Source: Strix aluco | Lineage: Eukaryota > Chordata > Aves > Strigiformes > Strigidae | DNA: 64,000 nt | Assembly: GCF_031877795.1 (NCBI RefSeq) | Contig: NC_133939.1 | Span: 5,251,698-5,315,697, forward strand | Direction of reading: 5' to 3' | Shown here: positions 23,191-35,700 of the stretch, in pieces | Layout: the number at the start of each line of letters is the position of its first letter | How positions within the stretch are numbered: the first letter of the stretch is position 1 | Made by a program: the position numbers and the translations under genes | Notes under the pieces: model-generated | What the model saw: only the letters and a program-made list of their open reading frames with translations | Databases searched by the model: none | Told to the model about the DNA's origin: nothing

Positions 23191-23720
23191 CAGGGGTCGG
23201 GGCCGCCATTCAGCAGCGAGATCTGAGCTGAAAAGGCTTTTCTCTGCCTCCCGTCAGCCACGGGACCGCTCGGACCCGGCAGAGGCCAGTGTGAGCGATG
23301 CTCAGGTGGGAGGGCGAGGGGCGGGGGCCCGGTGAGAGCCCGTGTGGGTCCGTGCCGGGGGCGGGGGAGGCGGCCCGGCCCGGCCCGCCTCAGCGCGTCC
23401 CCTCCGACCTGCACCATCGGCCGCCGCCAGGGGGCGCCGCAGCGGCGGGGCGGGCGGGCGGCTGCAGCGCGCGGCGCGCGGCGGGAGGGGGCGCCGGCCG
23501 CGCCGCCCCGCACCGTGCAGCATGGCGGCGGCGGGAGCCGCGCAGCCCCAGGCCGGGGCGGGCGCCGCCGCCAGCGCCGCGGCAGAGGAATCGTCGGACA
23601 GCGAGCCGGAGCAGGAGCCGGGCTCCCCGCAGAAACTCATCCGCAAAGTCTCTACGTCCGGGCAAATCCGCCAGAAGGTGCGTGCGGCGGGCGGGGGCCG
23701 CGGGCAGGGCCTCGGGCTCC
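23191..23720 (+). promoter_or_regulatory. DGKD: DGKD CpG-island promoter
   Basis: Base composition becomes extremely G+C rich and CpG dense, with several GGGCGGG (Sp1-type) boxes near 23434-23460. There is no TATA box. A YY1-like GCCGCCATT lies near 23202. The DGKD start codon sits in a CAGCATGGCGGC context, one base away from the TISU element seen in genes with very short 5' leaders. The exact start of transcription cannot be read from sequence. Confidence 0.75.
23522..23677 (+). CDS. DGKD: DGKD exon 1 (delta-2 type start)
   Basis: It encodes 52 residues: an Ala-rich start [10 protein letters not shown], then [20 protein letters not shown] and [11 protein letters not shown], the last blocks matching human DGKD delta-2. 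Donor GTGCGT at 23678, phase 0. The reading frame is open upstream to another ATG at 23342, but homology starts at 23522, so I chose that start. Confidence 0.93.
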
Positions 23721-26700
23721 GGCCGCGCTGCGGCCGGCTCTGCCTCCGCGTCTCCCTCAGCGCCGCCGCCGCCTCCCCCTCCTGCCCGGCACGGCCTGCG
23801 CCGCCGCAGCGGGGAGCGCCCGCCGGCGACCCCAGCCCGCCCCTCTGGGAGTTGCCAAAGACCCCCCCCCAAACCTCCCTCGGGGGCCTGCCAGGGACCC
23901 CCTCAAGCCCACCCCTCAGGGACTTGCCGGCGATTCCCCCCCGCACACCCCCTGCTCCTCAGGGACTTGCTGGCGACGCCCCCCCACCCCCTGCTCCTCC
24001 GGGACCTGCTGGCGACCCTCCAAACGGCCCCTCCGGGACCTGCCGGCGATCCCCAACAGCCCCTCCGGGACCTGCTGGCGATCCCCCCAACTCGCCCCTC
24101 ACGGATTTGCTGGCGACCCTCCCCCCCAACCGCCCCTCAGGGACTCGGCCATTTACGCGTCCCCCCCCCGCCCTAACCGCCCATCAGGGACTTACCGGAG
24201 ATTCCCCCCGCCCCCAACCGCCCCTCAGGGACGTGCCGCCAACCCCCAAACCGCCCCTCAGAGACCTGCTAAGAACACCCCTCCATCAGTTTTTCATGGG
24301 CTCACAAACCCTTAAATGCTCTTCAGGGATTCCCATACCGAACTGTTTCCCAGGTGCTTGTCAGCAGCTGCCCCATAAATGCCCTTCGGGGTCCGCCAGC
24401 GTCCCTCCAGTTGCCCCTAGGGGCTCTTGGAATTACCCCCAGCCACCCAGCAGGTACCATGCCCGAACTGCCTCTCTGAAGCCACAAAGGAACCTCCCCA
24501 GTTCACCCTCCCCGGTAGCCCAGCTTCTTGCACCTTCTTCCCAGTGTCCAGGTTCAGACCTGCTAGGGAGCTTCTCTACCCTAATGGTGGTCGGTGTGCT
24601 CAGGCTCAGCAGGACCCTGTTTTACCTCTTTTTTTCCTTACTCTCTCCCCCGTGATATTTTCTTGGAGTCGTGGAAGTCAGATTTGAGCTCCTGCCCCCT
24701 GGTACGGCCCCCCATTGTTTGATACTTGACCCCCAAGGACATCCTGTCCCTCCCCACCCCCTGAAGCTGCATCTCCCCTTTTTTCCCCATACCAGATTTG
24801 CCAGGGGCTCCCTATGCCTTCCCTGAGGGCCCCTGCACAGCCCAGCCGTATCTCCCTGCAACACTGTGCCGTCCCCCATTATCACTTTCCTAACCCCGCT
24901 TCTGTGGCCCTGTTGGACACGCCACCAGTCATTGTCTCACACTCAGAGCTCTGTGCCCTGAAAGGTGCAGCCCTTGCTGTTGGCTCTTACAGTCAATGTG
25001 TGCCTCCCTCAGCATCTTCCCATCCTTTTCATGGTTGCATCCCAATTTTCCCCATCTTGTACTGTGCTGGCTTTCCCTTCTGTAGCCGTATAGCAGTGTT
25101 TAGCCTCCTCTCTGGTCAAACACTGATCTAACAGCTGGTTTGTCTTTGCTCCCAGCTTTTTCTGCCCTGCTTTGCCTCCCTGGTCAGGGAACAATCCTTT
25201 CCACCCTAATTCCCTTGGCGGAGTCAGATTTTACCCCTCTGTGGCTCGTTCTGGAACAATCACGCCATTTTTAGGGGCAGTAACAGTATTCTGCAACTAA
25301 ACTACAGCTGTAGTTCCTCTGTATTGTTACTGTAAGAGAAGATGCGAAGATTTCCTTAGGCTAGGAACCACCCATAGGGAGTTGCCCTCTTCTCTACTAT
25401 TTTTACTATAGCTGCATGATTTTTCTTTGTAGCCATTAAAGTCCTGTATAACTCTTGGATTGTTGTGTGTTATATTTCTGCTCAGAAATATCAGGTTAGT
25501 TATTCTTCTGCCATCACTTTCCTGTTGTCTCTGATGCATGGGCAAGCACAGTTGCTGCTGTGTGGATGCAGAAGGCTTGCTCGGTGCTGATGCTGCTAGC
25601 TCAGTGTTGCTTATCTTGTATTCATAGCAAAGGAGAGTAAATGTCTCTGCGTGGTGCAGTATCTGAAGCATTATTCATAGAGTTTTTTTGGGTTTTTTTC
25701 TGCTGGCTAGTTTGCCCTGCTTTCAAGCACATAACATATCACCATTCTGCTGCTCGTCATCGTTTTGCTACGTCGGTCCCAGTTCCGAAAACCCCCGTGA
25801 CAAAGTACGGTCATACACGAGGGCTCACGTCATTATGCATGGTGGGGCTGCTTCCTCCGTCTGTGAAGTGCTGCTGACACTCACTTCTTGAGTTCGGGCA
25901 CTGAGAGTCTGGGCCGTGTGAGTGAGATGGTTTTTGGCCCCAAATGGTGTAGCCCTCTAAATTGGGTCCGTGTTCAGTATATCAAGAGGATCTCAGCTGT
26001 GCTGTAGCACCAGGAGACCTGATCCAGTCTGTTAATCTGATGTGAAAAGAAGAAGTCTTGAGATCTTTTCCCACGCACGGGGTGCTGAATGTCAGAAATT
26101 TGCCTTGCAGGAGATTGGGTGAACCTTGTGATTTCTTAATACCGCTTGTGGCAGGGGTCCCATGTGGGAAGGGAGAAAGGATGCCATAGTCAGACTTTAA
26201 TATCTGCGTGGTGGTGTCTGTGCTGAGAGCAAGGATAATGACTTTCTCAGTGCTAGAGTGAGAACTCTTGCTCACAGCAGGATGTTAGATGCTAAGGTAA
26301 AAAGGTACATCGGATTTTACTTTCATTTGAATATAGCAGAACACATCCCTATGTCCCTATTTAATCATTTGTCCTGTTTTACATCACTTCCTGCGTCAGC
26401 ATGGCTGGGAAAACCTAAACCAGCCACTTGTACTACACGAACATAAACATGTTAAGAACAAGGATTATAAACAGATATTGTCTACAGCTTTTAAGCCTCC
26501 TGTGTGTTAATCTGCAGAAAACCTTCAAATAAACAGTGTCAAATTTTCCAAGTAAGTTCAGGTATTACGATATGAACAATTGATTTGTTCTGTTGCTTGT
26601 TGATGTCTTTGTTTCAGCATCATCTTTCCTGCATGCTGCTACATGTATACTTTTTCCTTGCCCTGTGGGCAAGGAGCAAAGACAACTTTGTGAGTAATCA

Positions 26701-29700
26701 TAGTCCTGATGAGACTTCGAGGAGCTTGCTTCCTCTGTAAAGGCAGACCTAATTCTGAATTTGTCTATTGAATGACAGAGCACAGACTACCAGAAGCTGT
26801 TGGACAGGTCCGTCAGTGACAGTAAGATTCAGGCAGACTTTTACTGTGCCCTGAGGATATAAATCTCTTCTAACCACATCTTTTGCTGTAGTTAGCTCAA
26901 GACCATGCCTGTAAGTACAGTTAAATCACCATGGAAGCTTACTGTTATCATAGCTTGAGTGCAAAGTCTGCTGCAGCCATGGAGTTCCTCAGAATTTACT
27001 TGTTTGTCACAGTCACAAACACTTTGAAGATACGTTTTCCTTCCTCTGGTCCTGTCATCTGTTTTCCCAAGAACTGCTGTAAAAAAGCTGCTTGCTTACA
27101 AGATCATAAAACTTCAGTGAGCTTGTTTCTGAGCCCACAGGTTACCCAGCTGCGTTTGACTGAAATACATTGGTGTGGTGATACTGTGGGGCAAATAGAA
27201 TGGTTTGGATGTAGAAGTGCTGTGACTTTGACATGCAGTGGCTGAAGGCAAATCATAGCTAACATCTGTTTAGCTGAAAAAATCTGTCTCTTGTGAAGAT
27301 ACAGGGCAGGGGAAGGAAGAGTGGAAAGCTGTGTTTGGAAAGTGAAGTACTATTAGTGTACTTACTTGGTTTTAGCTAGAAGGAATTTCTGAGGAAGAGA
27401 AGAAGATAGAAGTGTGTTTAGCAGTCTCTTAATGGTGATTATTCTGGGTAAAGGAAAAAACCTCATATGATCAGGTATAGCTGGTAGTGTAACTGCTGTT
27501 GTGTCAGCTGGCAAAGAAGTAGGGGCTGCCTAGAGTGCTTGATCAGCCATTTTGAGACCTGTCGGACTTGTACCAGCATCCAGCTTCACAGTACACTGCT
27601 TTTAGCCCCTCTCCTGGTCTCAGGCTGGCATTGGTGCAGCAAGAGAAATTCTTGGTCAACTAAGTATTTTTGAAGGGCTGGGAATTAGGAAAGAGATGAC
27701 ATAGAGAAGGATGATGTGTGTGAGGAAAGGCAACAGCAGGAGCCTCGCTGCCACCTTCTAAGCGGTGTTGAGGACTCGGCTGGAATCAGCTGAAGTGTGA
27801 TACCATCTCAGCTGTCACCTGGCATGGACGAAGACACAGTACTATCAAAAGTGGTCCTGGGAGATGAGGGCGTGAAACGGAGGAGCAGTGCACCTTTTAT
27901 GGACTCTGACAGCAAAGCGTACTTCTTCCTTTGCACTTGACCTTTCATTACAAACCTCAGATAGCAGGAGAGTGATGACTAGGCCATCTTCTCATTTCAT
28001 TCATCAGTTAGGTGTGATTTCCAGTGTGCCAGCTTTGGTATGTTGAGATTTCAGTTTGTTTACCAGACAGGATTTCAGCAATGTCCTTGGGTGGCATCAG
28101 GAAGACTTCTTGTTTAGACTAATCCAGTCTAACTGCTGTTTACTTTTATGAGCAATTTCTCTGTAATATTTTAGGTTTCACAACCATTTATCATTGCCTT
28201 GAAATTTTTAAGACAAGTTTGCAGTATATATTTCAACAGAATTGCAAACAGAGCGAGCAGCTCTCCAAACTTTCTGGGATATTGGAAGCTGTCTAGCTCC
28301 AGTAGCAGAGATGCGTCAGGTTAATTCATACGACGAAAAGCAGGATAAATTAACTGGTACTAAGCTTTATGCTGCGGTGGGCAGACTTTGTTCAGTATCT
28401 GAACTAGCAAGTTTCCGATTTCTGTGCTGTGTAGCAGTCTGTGGTATAGATAACTTTTGCGCTATGGGAGGTTGTGATTCTCTTTCTGATTAGTAGCTTT
28501 GAGGTCTAGGAGACACCCTGAAGCATACAGGCAAGAAAAAACAGGAGGCAGCAAAATGTTTCTCCTCGTTTTTGTGCAGGTTTCCAGAGAGACTAAATTG
28601 AGTTCTCAAACATATGGTAAGCAGTGTGAACAACTGAAGAAAGCTCATTTTGTTTCTTCTTGTATTGCCTGATAGATAAAATGTCCTTTTTATAGGTAAA
28701 GAAGTGTTATTTTTATTCCTGGAGGGCAAATGTTTTAAGGCTTTCTGAGATGAGATTAGACTGAGGAAATGGAGACATTTATTAGTTGGATACAAGTATT
28801 GAAAGAAGTATTATGATAAGAAGCAATGCGTTTCAGTAGAGAGAGAATGTAAAAGATATATGCAACAAATGAGGAGGGAATTTTCAGGAATTTATGGCTT
28901 CGTTCGTGTTCTGTTTGTGGCATCTTCCACTAAAACATCTTAAAATGTCTGTCTGGTTTTGTTATGCTGCCTTCTAACAGGGTGTAAAAGAGGACATTTT
29001 AGGAGTTTCACATGTTGTAAATTGTAGTGGCTCATGCATTAGTCCAGGTAGAAACTGGGAACTCTTCACTTAAAAGGAGAGATAATTGTTGCAAAAGAGA
29101 AGTTCTTGTGATTGAATTGAAACTGAACGTCTTGAGCACAGGTTTTAAGGACATGAATTTTCTTGGATTAACACCATGAACAGGGTATTTCCTTCTCTGA
29201 GCACTTAGGAAAAAGGAAGGATTTTAGGCCACCTTACGCGGCTGTTTCTGTCCCTTAACTTAATCTGCACTATGTTTTGCATGCTCTTCAGACTCATCTG
29301 TTCTGACAAAATTTGGGAAGCATCCCAGCGCTGTGTTACCACTGGTGTACTGTAAGTTTGCTTCGCTGCTGGAGAGTTTTGGATGCTATGTGAAAGCAAC
29401 AGCTGTTACTTCCTTTTTTTAAAAAAAAAAAAAAGACCAACAAAGCAAAGCACAAAACCACACACACTTGTAGCTTTTCTCTTTCCTTCTAACTATAGTT
29501 CAGGTTCCAGGAACTAAAGAGCTAACGTTAAACTTTTGCATGTTTTGAGAACATGGATTACTTAGACCACATGGCTAAAAAGTATATTGCCAGGCTAGTA
29601 ATTGTTCTCTCAAATAAAATTAGAGACAAAATAAAATGGGTATTAAAGGTTATTTTTCTTTTTAAAAATAAAACTAGGTAAAATATGTAAGAGTATTTCC

Positions 29701-32700
29701 CCCTACCCAAAACCTGTTGTTACAAAAAAATCATTGATATTTTACTTTGGAGAAGTACTGGATTATAAATCAAAACTGTAAAATGTTTATCTCCAGATGA
29801 CCTGATTAGAAAATCCAGTATATCATGTAAGACACTGCATAACTTTACAGTCTTTAGTTACAAATCCAATGTGATTGTTTCTAAAATAGCAGATATACCT
29901 GCATACTTAAGGGAAAGCAGAAGTGAGATAAAGAGAGGTTTTTGTATTCCCTATTTCTTTGAAAGGTTAAGGTTTGCACTAGGTAGTGTCATAGCAGCAT
30001 CGGAAATTTCAGGGCAAAATACTGTCCAAGTGAAAAGCACCTTCCTCTTGGAATATGGTTTTTCAAGGTTTCAAATGCACAAACCATTAATTTAAAGGAA
30101 TTTTTATTAACTTTTCACTTAAACCATTTGTTCCCTGCTTTTCCTCCACTAAGTGGTTCTTGCTTCTTGTTTCACTAAGAATTTATGTGTCTCTTAAAGA
30201 AGATGTTTCTGTTTGGTTCTGCAGCCCTGTGGGACAGTTCAGCTTCAGCTAGACAAATAGCTGAGGCAGCAGCAGTGATCCACATCAGCTGCCATCTTTC
30301 GTGGTCCCTTCTCGCACACTTTATATAAAGCACTGCGGAAAGCAACGACCTTATTGTGTGTGCCCGGTTCAGTAGTGCTGCACCTCTGCCACAGCGGTGC
30401 AGTGCTTCCACAGGCTACGGCAGTCCCTGGGCTACACGTGGGCAGGAAAGCAGTTACACAGAGGAGGAGGTCCAAAGCCTGCTGCCCTCCTTGCGTCCAG
30501 AGAGGGAAAGGGTGGCTTGCCTGGCTAAAAGATTGCCACTGCAGAGTTAGGTAATCGATTAATACGTGATTACTCCATTTGGGTTTAGAGGAAATCTTTT
30601 TATTTCCTCATGGTCTTATTGCTGAGTTGCAAAGTTTAACATCTGATACCTATTCTGATGTTGTGATTTGCTTTTTTTTGAAAAAGGAAATGCTGTCTTG
30701 ATTACATTAGGTTTCCGTCAAGCACATTGTATTTGAGTCTTGCAAGTTTTACTAAGTTTAGCCATGTAATACTCTAGTGGGGAGAGGTGATACCACCTCA
30801 ATTTCCCATACATGGAATTGAGATACATACTTCTTTATACATCCTTCTTCATACTTTCATTGTATCAAATGCACAAAATCCCACAGGCCATCCCCAGGGG
30901 AGATGGAACTGAGGCAGGTGTTGCAAGCTCCAGGGACAGCCCTGGGACATGTGGGACAGCCACCTCCGCTGGTTCTTGAAAGACAGAACTGTGACTGTCA
31001 AAATAGGGAGGGCAGGCAAACCTGCTTTTCAAACTGGTCTCTGATGAGGCAGGTCAGAGGACTATTTTTGAACTTGTAGATCTGTCGCTGAGGTTTTATT
31101 AAAAACTCAGTATTCCAGGAACTCACACCAGCCCTTTCTGTTCTGTTCAGCTGAAAGTTAACAAAACGGTGTTCCCAGGGCTGTGCTAATCTTCCTTGTT
31201 GTTGCTGGTGCTGATCAAGATGTCTTGGCATGGTCAAAGGTATTTGCAGGACATTAAAACAGGGAAAATGGAAAAACAAATTAAAAACTTTGGAGTATCC
31301 TTTAAAAACTGTGTTAAATGGATGAGGAAAAAAAAACTTAAAAGCATAGGTTGTTTAATACATAAATATGGAAAATCTGATAACGACAGTTGTTACAGAT
31401 GAGATAAAAATAAATTCTAAGGTACCTTAAGTATTAATTAAGTGGCTGAAGGCCAAAAGCTGCTTTGTGCTCTCAACAGTGTAATCCCATTGGAATACCA
31501 GTTGGAGTAAAAGGATCAGGATTTGGCCCTACATCTACCAGCCACTACCAAATAAGGCTCCTTGTAGAATTCAGTAGCAGAGTTGATGGGAATCCAGACA
31601 CAGTGGGAGGAAGCTTTCATTCTCTCAGCCTCCTCAACACAAGGGCAAAGGATTCAGTTTTCTTCCTCAAGGTATAACTTTCACTTTCCCATGTCCTGAA
31701 GTTCTCGTACCAGTATTTTCTGCTGGCTTTTCCTTCCTACTTGGCCAAGATTTCCATGACATTTAGCAGTATGGGAAGGATGGGGTGGTTATGATTGCGA
31801 GGATGAGATCCGCAGCTGTATTCTGGATGAGCTTTCCCTTACATTCGTTATTGTAATAGCACCGATGGCGCCTTCCCAGCCTGACACTCTCCTATCAAAT
31901 GGCCCTGACATGCTGCTATGGTAAGTGCCTGACTTGTTTTACCTGCTGGTGAAGTGGATGGGTGGGCTTGGATGAGCAGTGGTGTCTTCTGGTAATACCT
32001 TGGCTCTCTCTGAATGAATAAGAGTGTTACTTAAGCTCTAGTGGTACAGGCTGCAGCATTAGAGGGTTCCGTGTACAATGCTGTGATTCAAAATGAGGTT
32101 ATATTGCTGTGTTTCAGCAGCAGAGCCATGTGCTTCTGTAATACAGGGGATTCTGTGGTGCTGGTGCATAGCTGCGTGACAGGCAAGTCTCAGAGCAGAA
32201 GGATTCACAGCAGGTAGCGTGTTTTGACATTTTTTGTGTTGTGTATGTGTAACTTAAGATGGTAGAAAAAATAACAGCGTATGTTTCATGTTTGTCCTTA
32301 AATGTATAAAGTTCATGTTTTACTAGTACCCTTTAAAATTTTATTCCATTCCAAAGTTTTCAGGTAGCTTTTAAACTGTTGCTTTTATGGCTATCTCTGT
32401 GGATGAGTTTGAGCCCTCGCCTTCCAGCTTTGCTATAGTTTGCTGGGATGACTTGAGCTTCGTGCCCCTCTTGTGATAAATGTGTTTGGGAAGGATGCCT
32501 GGAGCCTATGGAAAGCATACCAAGGGCTTAAGCAGTTAGCATGCCAGGAGTTGTCCAGCTACTAACTCATCCTGAATCAGAGTGTACTGGTGTGTTTTTC
32601 ATTCTGTCTTCTAAGTAGCTGACCAGAGTATTCATCTGTTTCAAGTACTTCACTTGGAGCTCTCTAACCAAGCTCATTTACCAGGGAGCTGCATGATGAT

Positions 32701-35700
32701 ATGCTGGTATGTTGTATTTCCTTTCCCATATAAGTGCAACCTTTCTGCATGCTTTCAAATTTGTTTTTCTTTGTTAATTTGTTCACTTTAGGTCTATGAG
32801 TACTTGTCCCTTTTAGTAGAGAATCGTTCACAATAGTAGCAGCTGAACGTGGTATTGGAAAGAAGCTGGTTCAAAGACCTGTTCTTTGTTTACTGGCTGC
32901 AGCATTAACTAATGAAGAATGAAGTGTTTGAGAGTTTGTTTCATCTGTGCCAAGGCAGATTCAAGCCATTTCAGTATTTTATTTGATACAAACTCCTGTT
33001 TTTCACTACTGATCTGGAGAATAAGCCTGCATTTCCTGTTTCAGTGCCATCTCAGCTATGCTATTGACAGATCGCTGCATGCTGCTCTGAATTCTGCTTG
33101 TCTTAGTAGCTGCACAGAGGCTGTCCCGAGAGCGGTCGGCCAGGCTCGCCCCTAGTCGCTCACTGGGTATGCAGAGTCCAGCTAATTCAGCAGAGCTGGA
33201 GGTTAGAAAAGAGGGAGGATTGGGAGGATGGTTGTTAGGGGAGATTTTGCAGGCTGTCGCATGCAGCTGTATAGAGATCTGTGCTGTAACCTGATATGGG
33301 TGCTTCCCAGTTTATAAAGCATAGGTTATTAAAACAAAATGGTATTAAACAATGTACATTAAAAGCCTGGACAGTACCCCCTTTATCAGTGGAGAACTTG
33401 GTTTCTGTTACTGGATTGTTAACTCACAGCCCTAGCTTCTATTTTGACATTTGATTCTTGCAGCTGACCTCTGATTTTCTTTTCCTTTTCCCCCTCTTCT
33501 GGAGTCCTTTTGTTGCAGTGAGTTCACATGATGTCTTGTCCTTTTGGTACCAGTGGAAGTAATCTTAATGCGGTTTTCTCTTTTGCAAGAGCCAAGTGCA
33601 TTTAATGTAACATTCCCAAACAGCACTACACGGCCTGTAAATTCCTTGTGCTCCCCTATAGATCTGTGTAGCGCTCTGTGTGTCCCATACTTAGAATTGC
33701 TTTACTGATCCAGATTTCCCCCCTCCAAGCTTCCTGGAGTTAATTTCCAGGGTGTGACCACTGTCTGGTGGAAGGATGTTGCTCTCGGATTAGCTTGTTA
33801 ACCCCTAGCCTTTTGACCTTTCATGTCTTATTCTATAGGGTTGGTTAGATTTATTCCTGTAGTTTCTTTGTTGGATTTACCGTATTTAATTTGATTTCTA
33901 AATAACTATTAGTTCCATATTTGTGACCACAAGGAGCTTTTATGGAACCAGCTACTAAAACTGTTTTACCCACGACAAGGTACAGCACTCCGGATTTGTA
34001 CCTGCCCTAGTGTGGCAAGACTCTCTTGCCGTATTTGACTGCAGATCTCTATAAAGGTAGCCTGTCAGTGCTGCATATGGGTTTTTATTTTGTTTTCTCC
34101 TTCTCCATTCATTTGGTGCTTTCTTTAGTCAGTTGTTGTTTGGCATCAGCACCCTGCTCAAAGTTTTATAGTACATATAAATAAAAACAGTCTGTGCCCT
34201 GAAGTTTTTACATTCTGAAGACACATGGAAAACAGAGAAATCCAGATGCCGAGGACTTTGGTGTTTGAGATTCTTTAGTTGCTGTTTAGATAGTTATGAA
34301 TGATTTTGCTTTTACCTTGTACAGAGTTGTTTTTTCTGCATTGGAAAGAAATATCAGTGAAGCAAAATTCTTGTTTCAGATATGCTGCACTGAATAACTG
34401 CCCCTAAGAATATGTCATGATCTCAGCTGTAAAATAGGTTGCATTGTTCTTCCTCTGTCTATATCGAACACAATTTGGAGCCTCCCTGTGCCAAAGGACA
34501 CTTGCCAGCCTGACAGCTGGGTACGGTTGATAGTTGCCTTCAGTCTGGCTAAGAGGGTCTTGTTTTCCAGATTAGGAAATTAGTTATATCAAGGGCCTTA
34601 CTTCCAAACGGGGCAAGAGGCTTAAACTTCAGGAAAGGACAGGCTACTCCTGTGTTTCATGTAGTGAGCAGTACTATGTGCTGGAGAACAAGGGATGCAG
34701 TCTGAAAGTAGCTGAAATCTGACATAATAATTCTTAACTTTTTAACAGAATCATTTACGTTATCAGTATAGAAAGCATTTCATCTGTGTAGGCTGGCTCT
34801 CTGATCTCCTGATGTGGGTTACTGAATACAGAGACACCTTAGACAAGTATTGCTGCAGAAAATATAACCATATCTTGCTGGTTTTGTGAATGACTACTGT
34901 TAATCGTTTGGCTTCTTGTTCTTACGAGGTGGGACTGCGTGAAGGGGAAGAGGTGAAGCACAAGGCTCTCCCTGTCTTAAGTCCTTAATTTAAGTCCTTT
35001 GAGTTGTTTGAAACCATTCCCATTGAGGTCAGTGGCAAAACTTTTCTTTTGTCAGTTCAGGATTAGGCCTCAACCCTGCACCCGTTTTGACAGAAGAAAT
35101 CTGAGAACGTATTATTTATCTTCCTAAATGTCAAGTTTTAAAAGGGGATGAGCTGGGGGGAGGGTTGGGTATTGCTTGCTGTGAACTGAATTTTTTTCTG
35201 CAGGAAGTCACTTTTCTTCAAGGCCAAAGATAAATAGTGAAATGCTAGAAATTTCCTAGGCCCTGCCTTTTAGCTGTCTAATCGTGTTCTTTGCGGAGAC
35301 ACTTAAGACTCTCTGCAATGTGGTGTTGCTTTAAATTGTCAGTTTGTTCAGTAATCTTTTTTACACTGTCTTGTAATATGATAAAAGGGGGTCACTGTTG
35401 AAACTAGTAGCACATCACTTTAGACTTGATCCAAGAAGATAATTTTTTCACAGTGTTGTCTGCCCATGGAGTACCATGCCACAGGACACCACACTGGAGA
35501 GAAACTCAGCTGGATAGAAAGCGGTCTGGATAGTTTGATCACAAACAATTTTTATATTTATCCTTGGTAGGATGCATGTAATCAAAGCTTGTGATGTTTC
35601 AGGGCAGTAGCTGTTCCTATAACATACACTAAAAATGGATTTAACTCACTTTTTTTCTTATGGAAGAACTAATTTCACTTTTGCTTTGATGAATTACATG

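Noticed and set aside
22893..23946. Minus-strand open frames of 160-214 codons across the CpG island
   Set aside because: They are antisense shadows of low-stop GC-rich sequence with Arg/Pro/Ala-rich products and no recognisable domain. A bidirectional transcript is possible but unsupported.
23342..24655. Very long open frame of 437 codons, with two others (292 and 327 codons) overlapping it
   Set aside because: It runs through DGKD exon 1 and then the GC-rich minisatellite in intron 1. All three + frames are open there because of composition and repeats, and only 23522-23677 has homology.
29414..29434. T-run followed by A-run as a retrocopy or transposon end
   Set aside because: No target-site duplication or recognisable body is next to it; a similar tract at 52681-52699 suggests simple low-complexity sequence.
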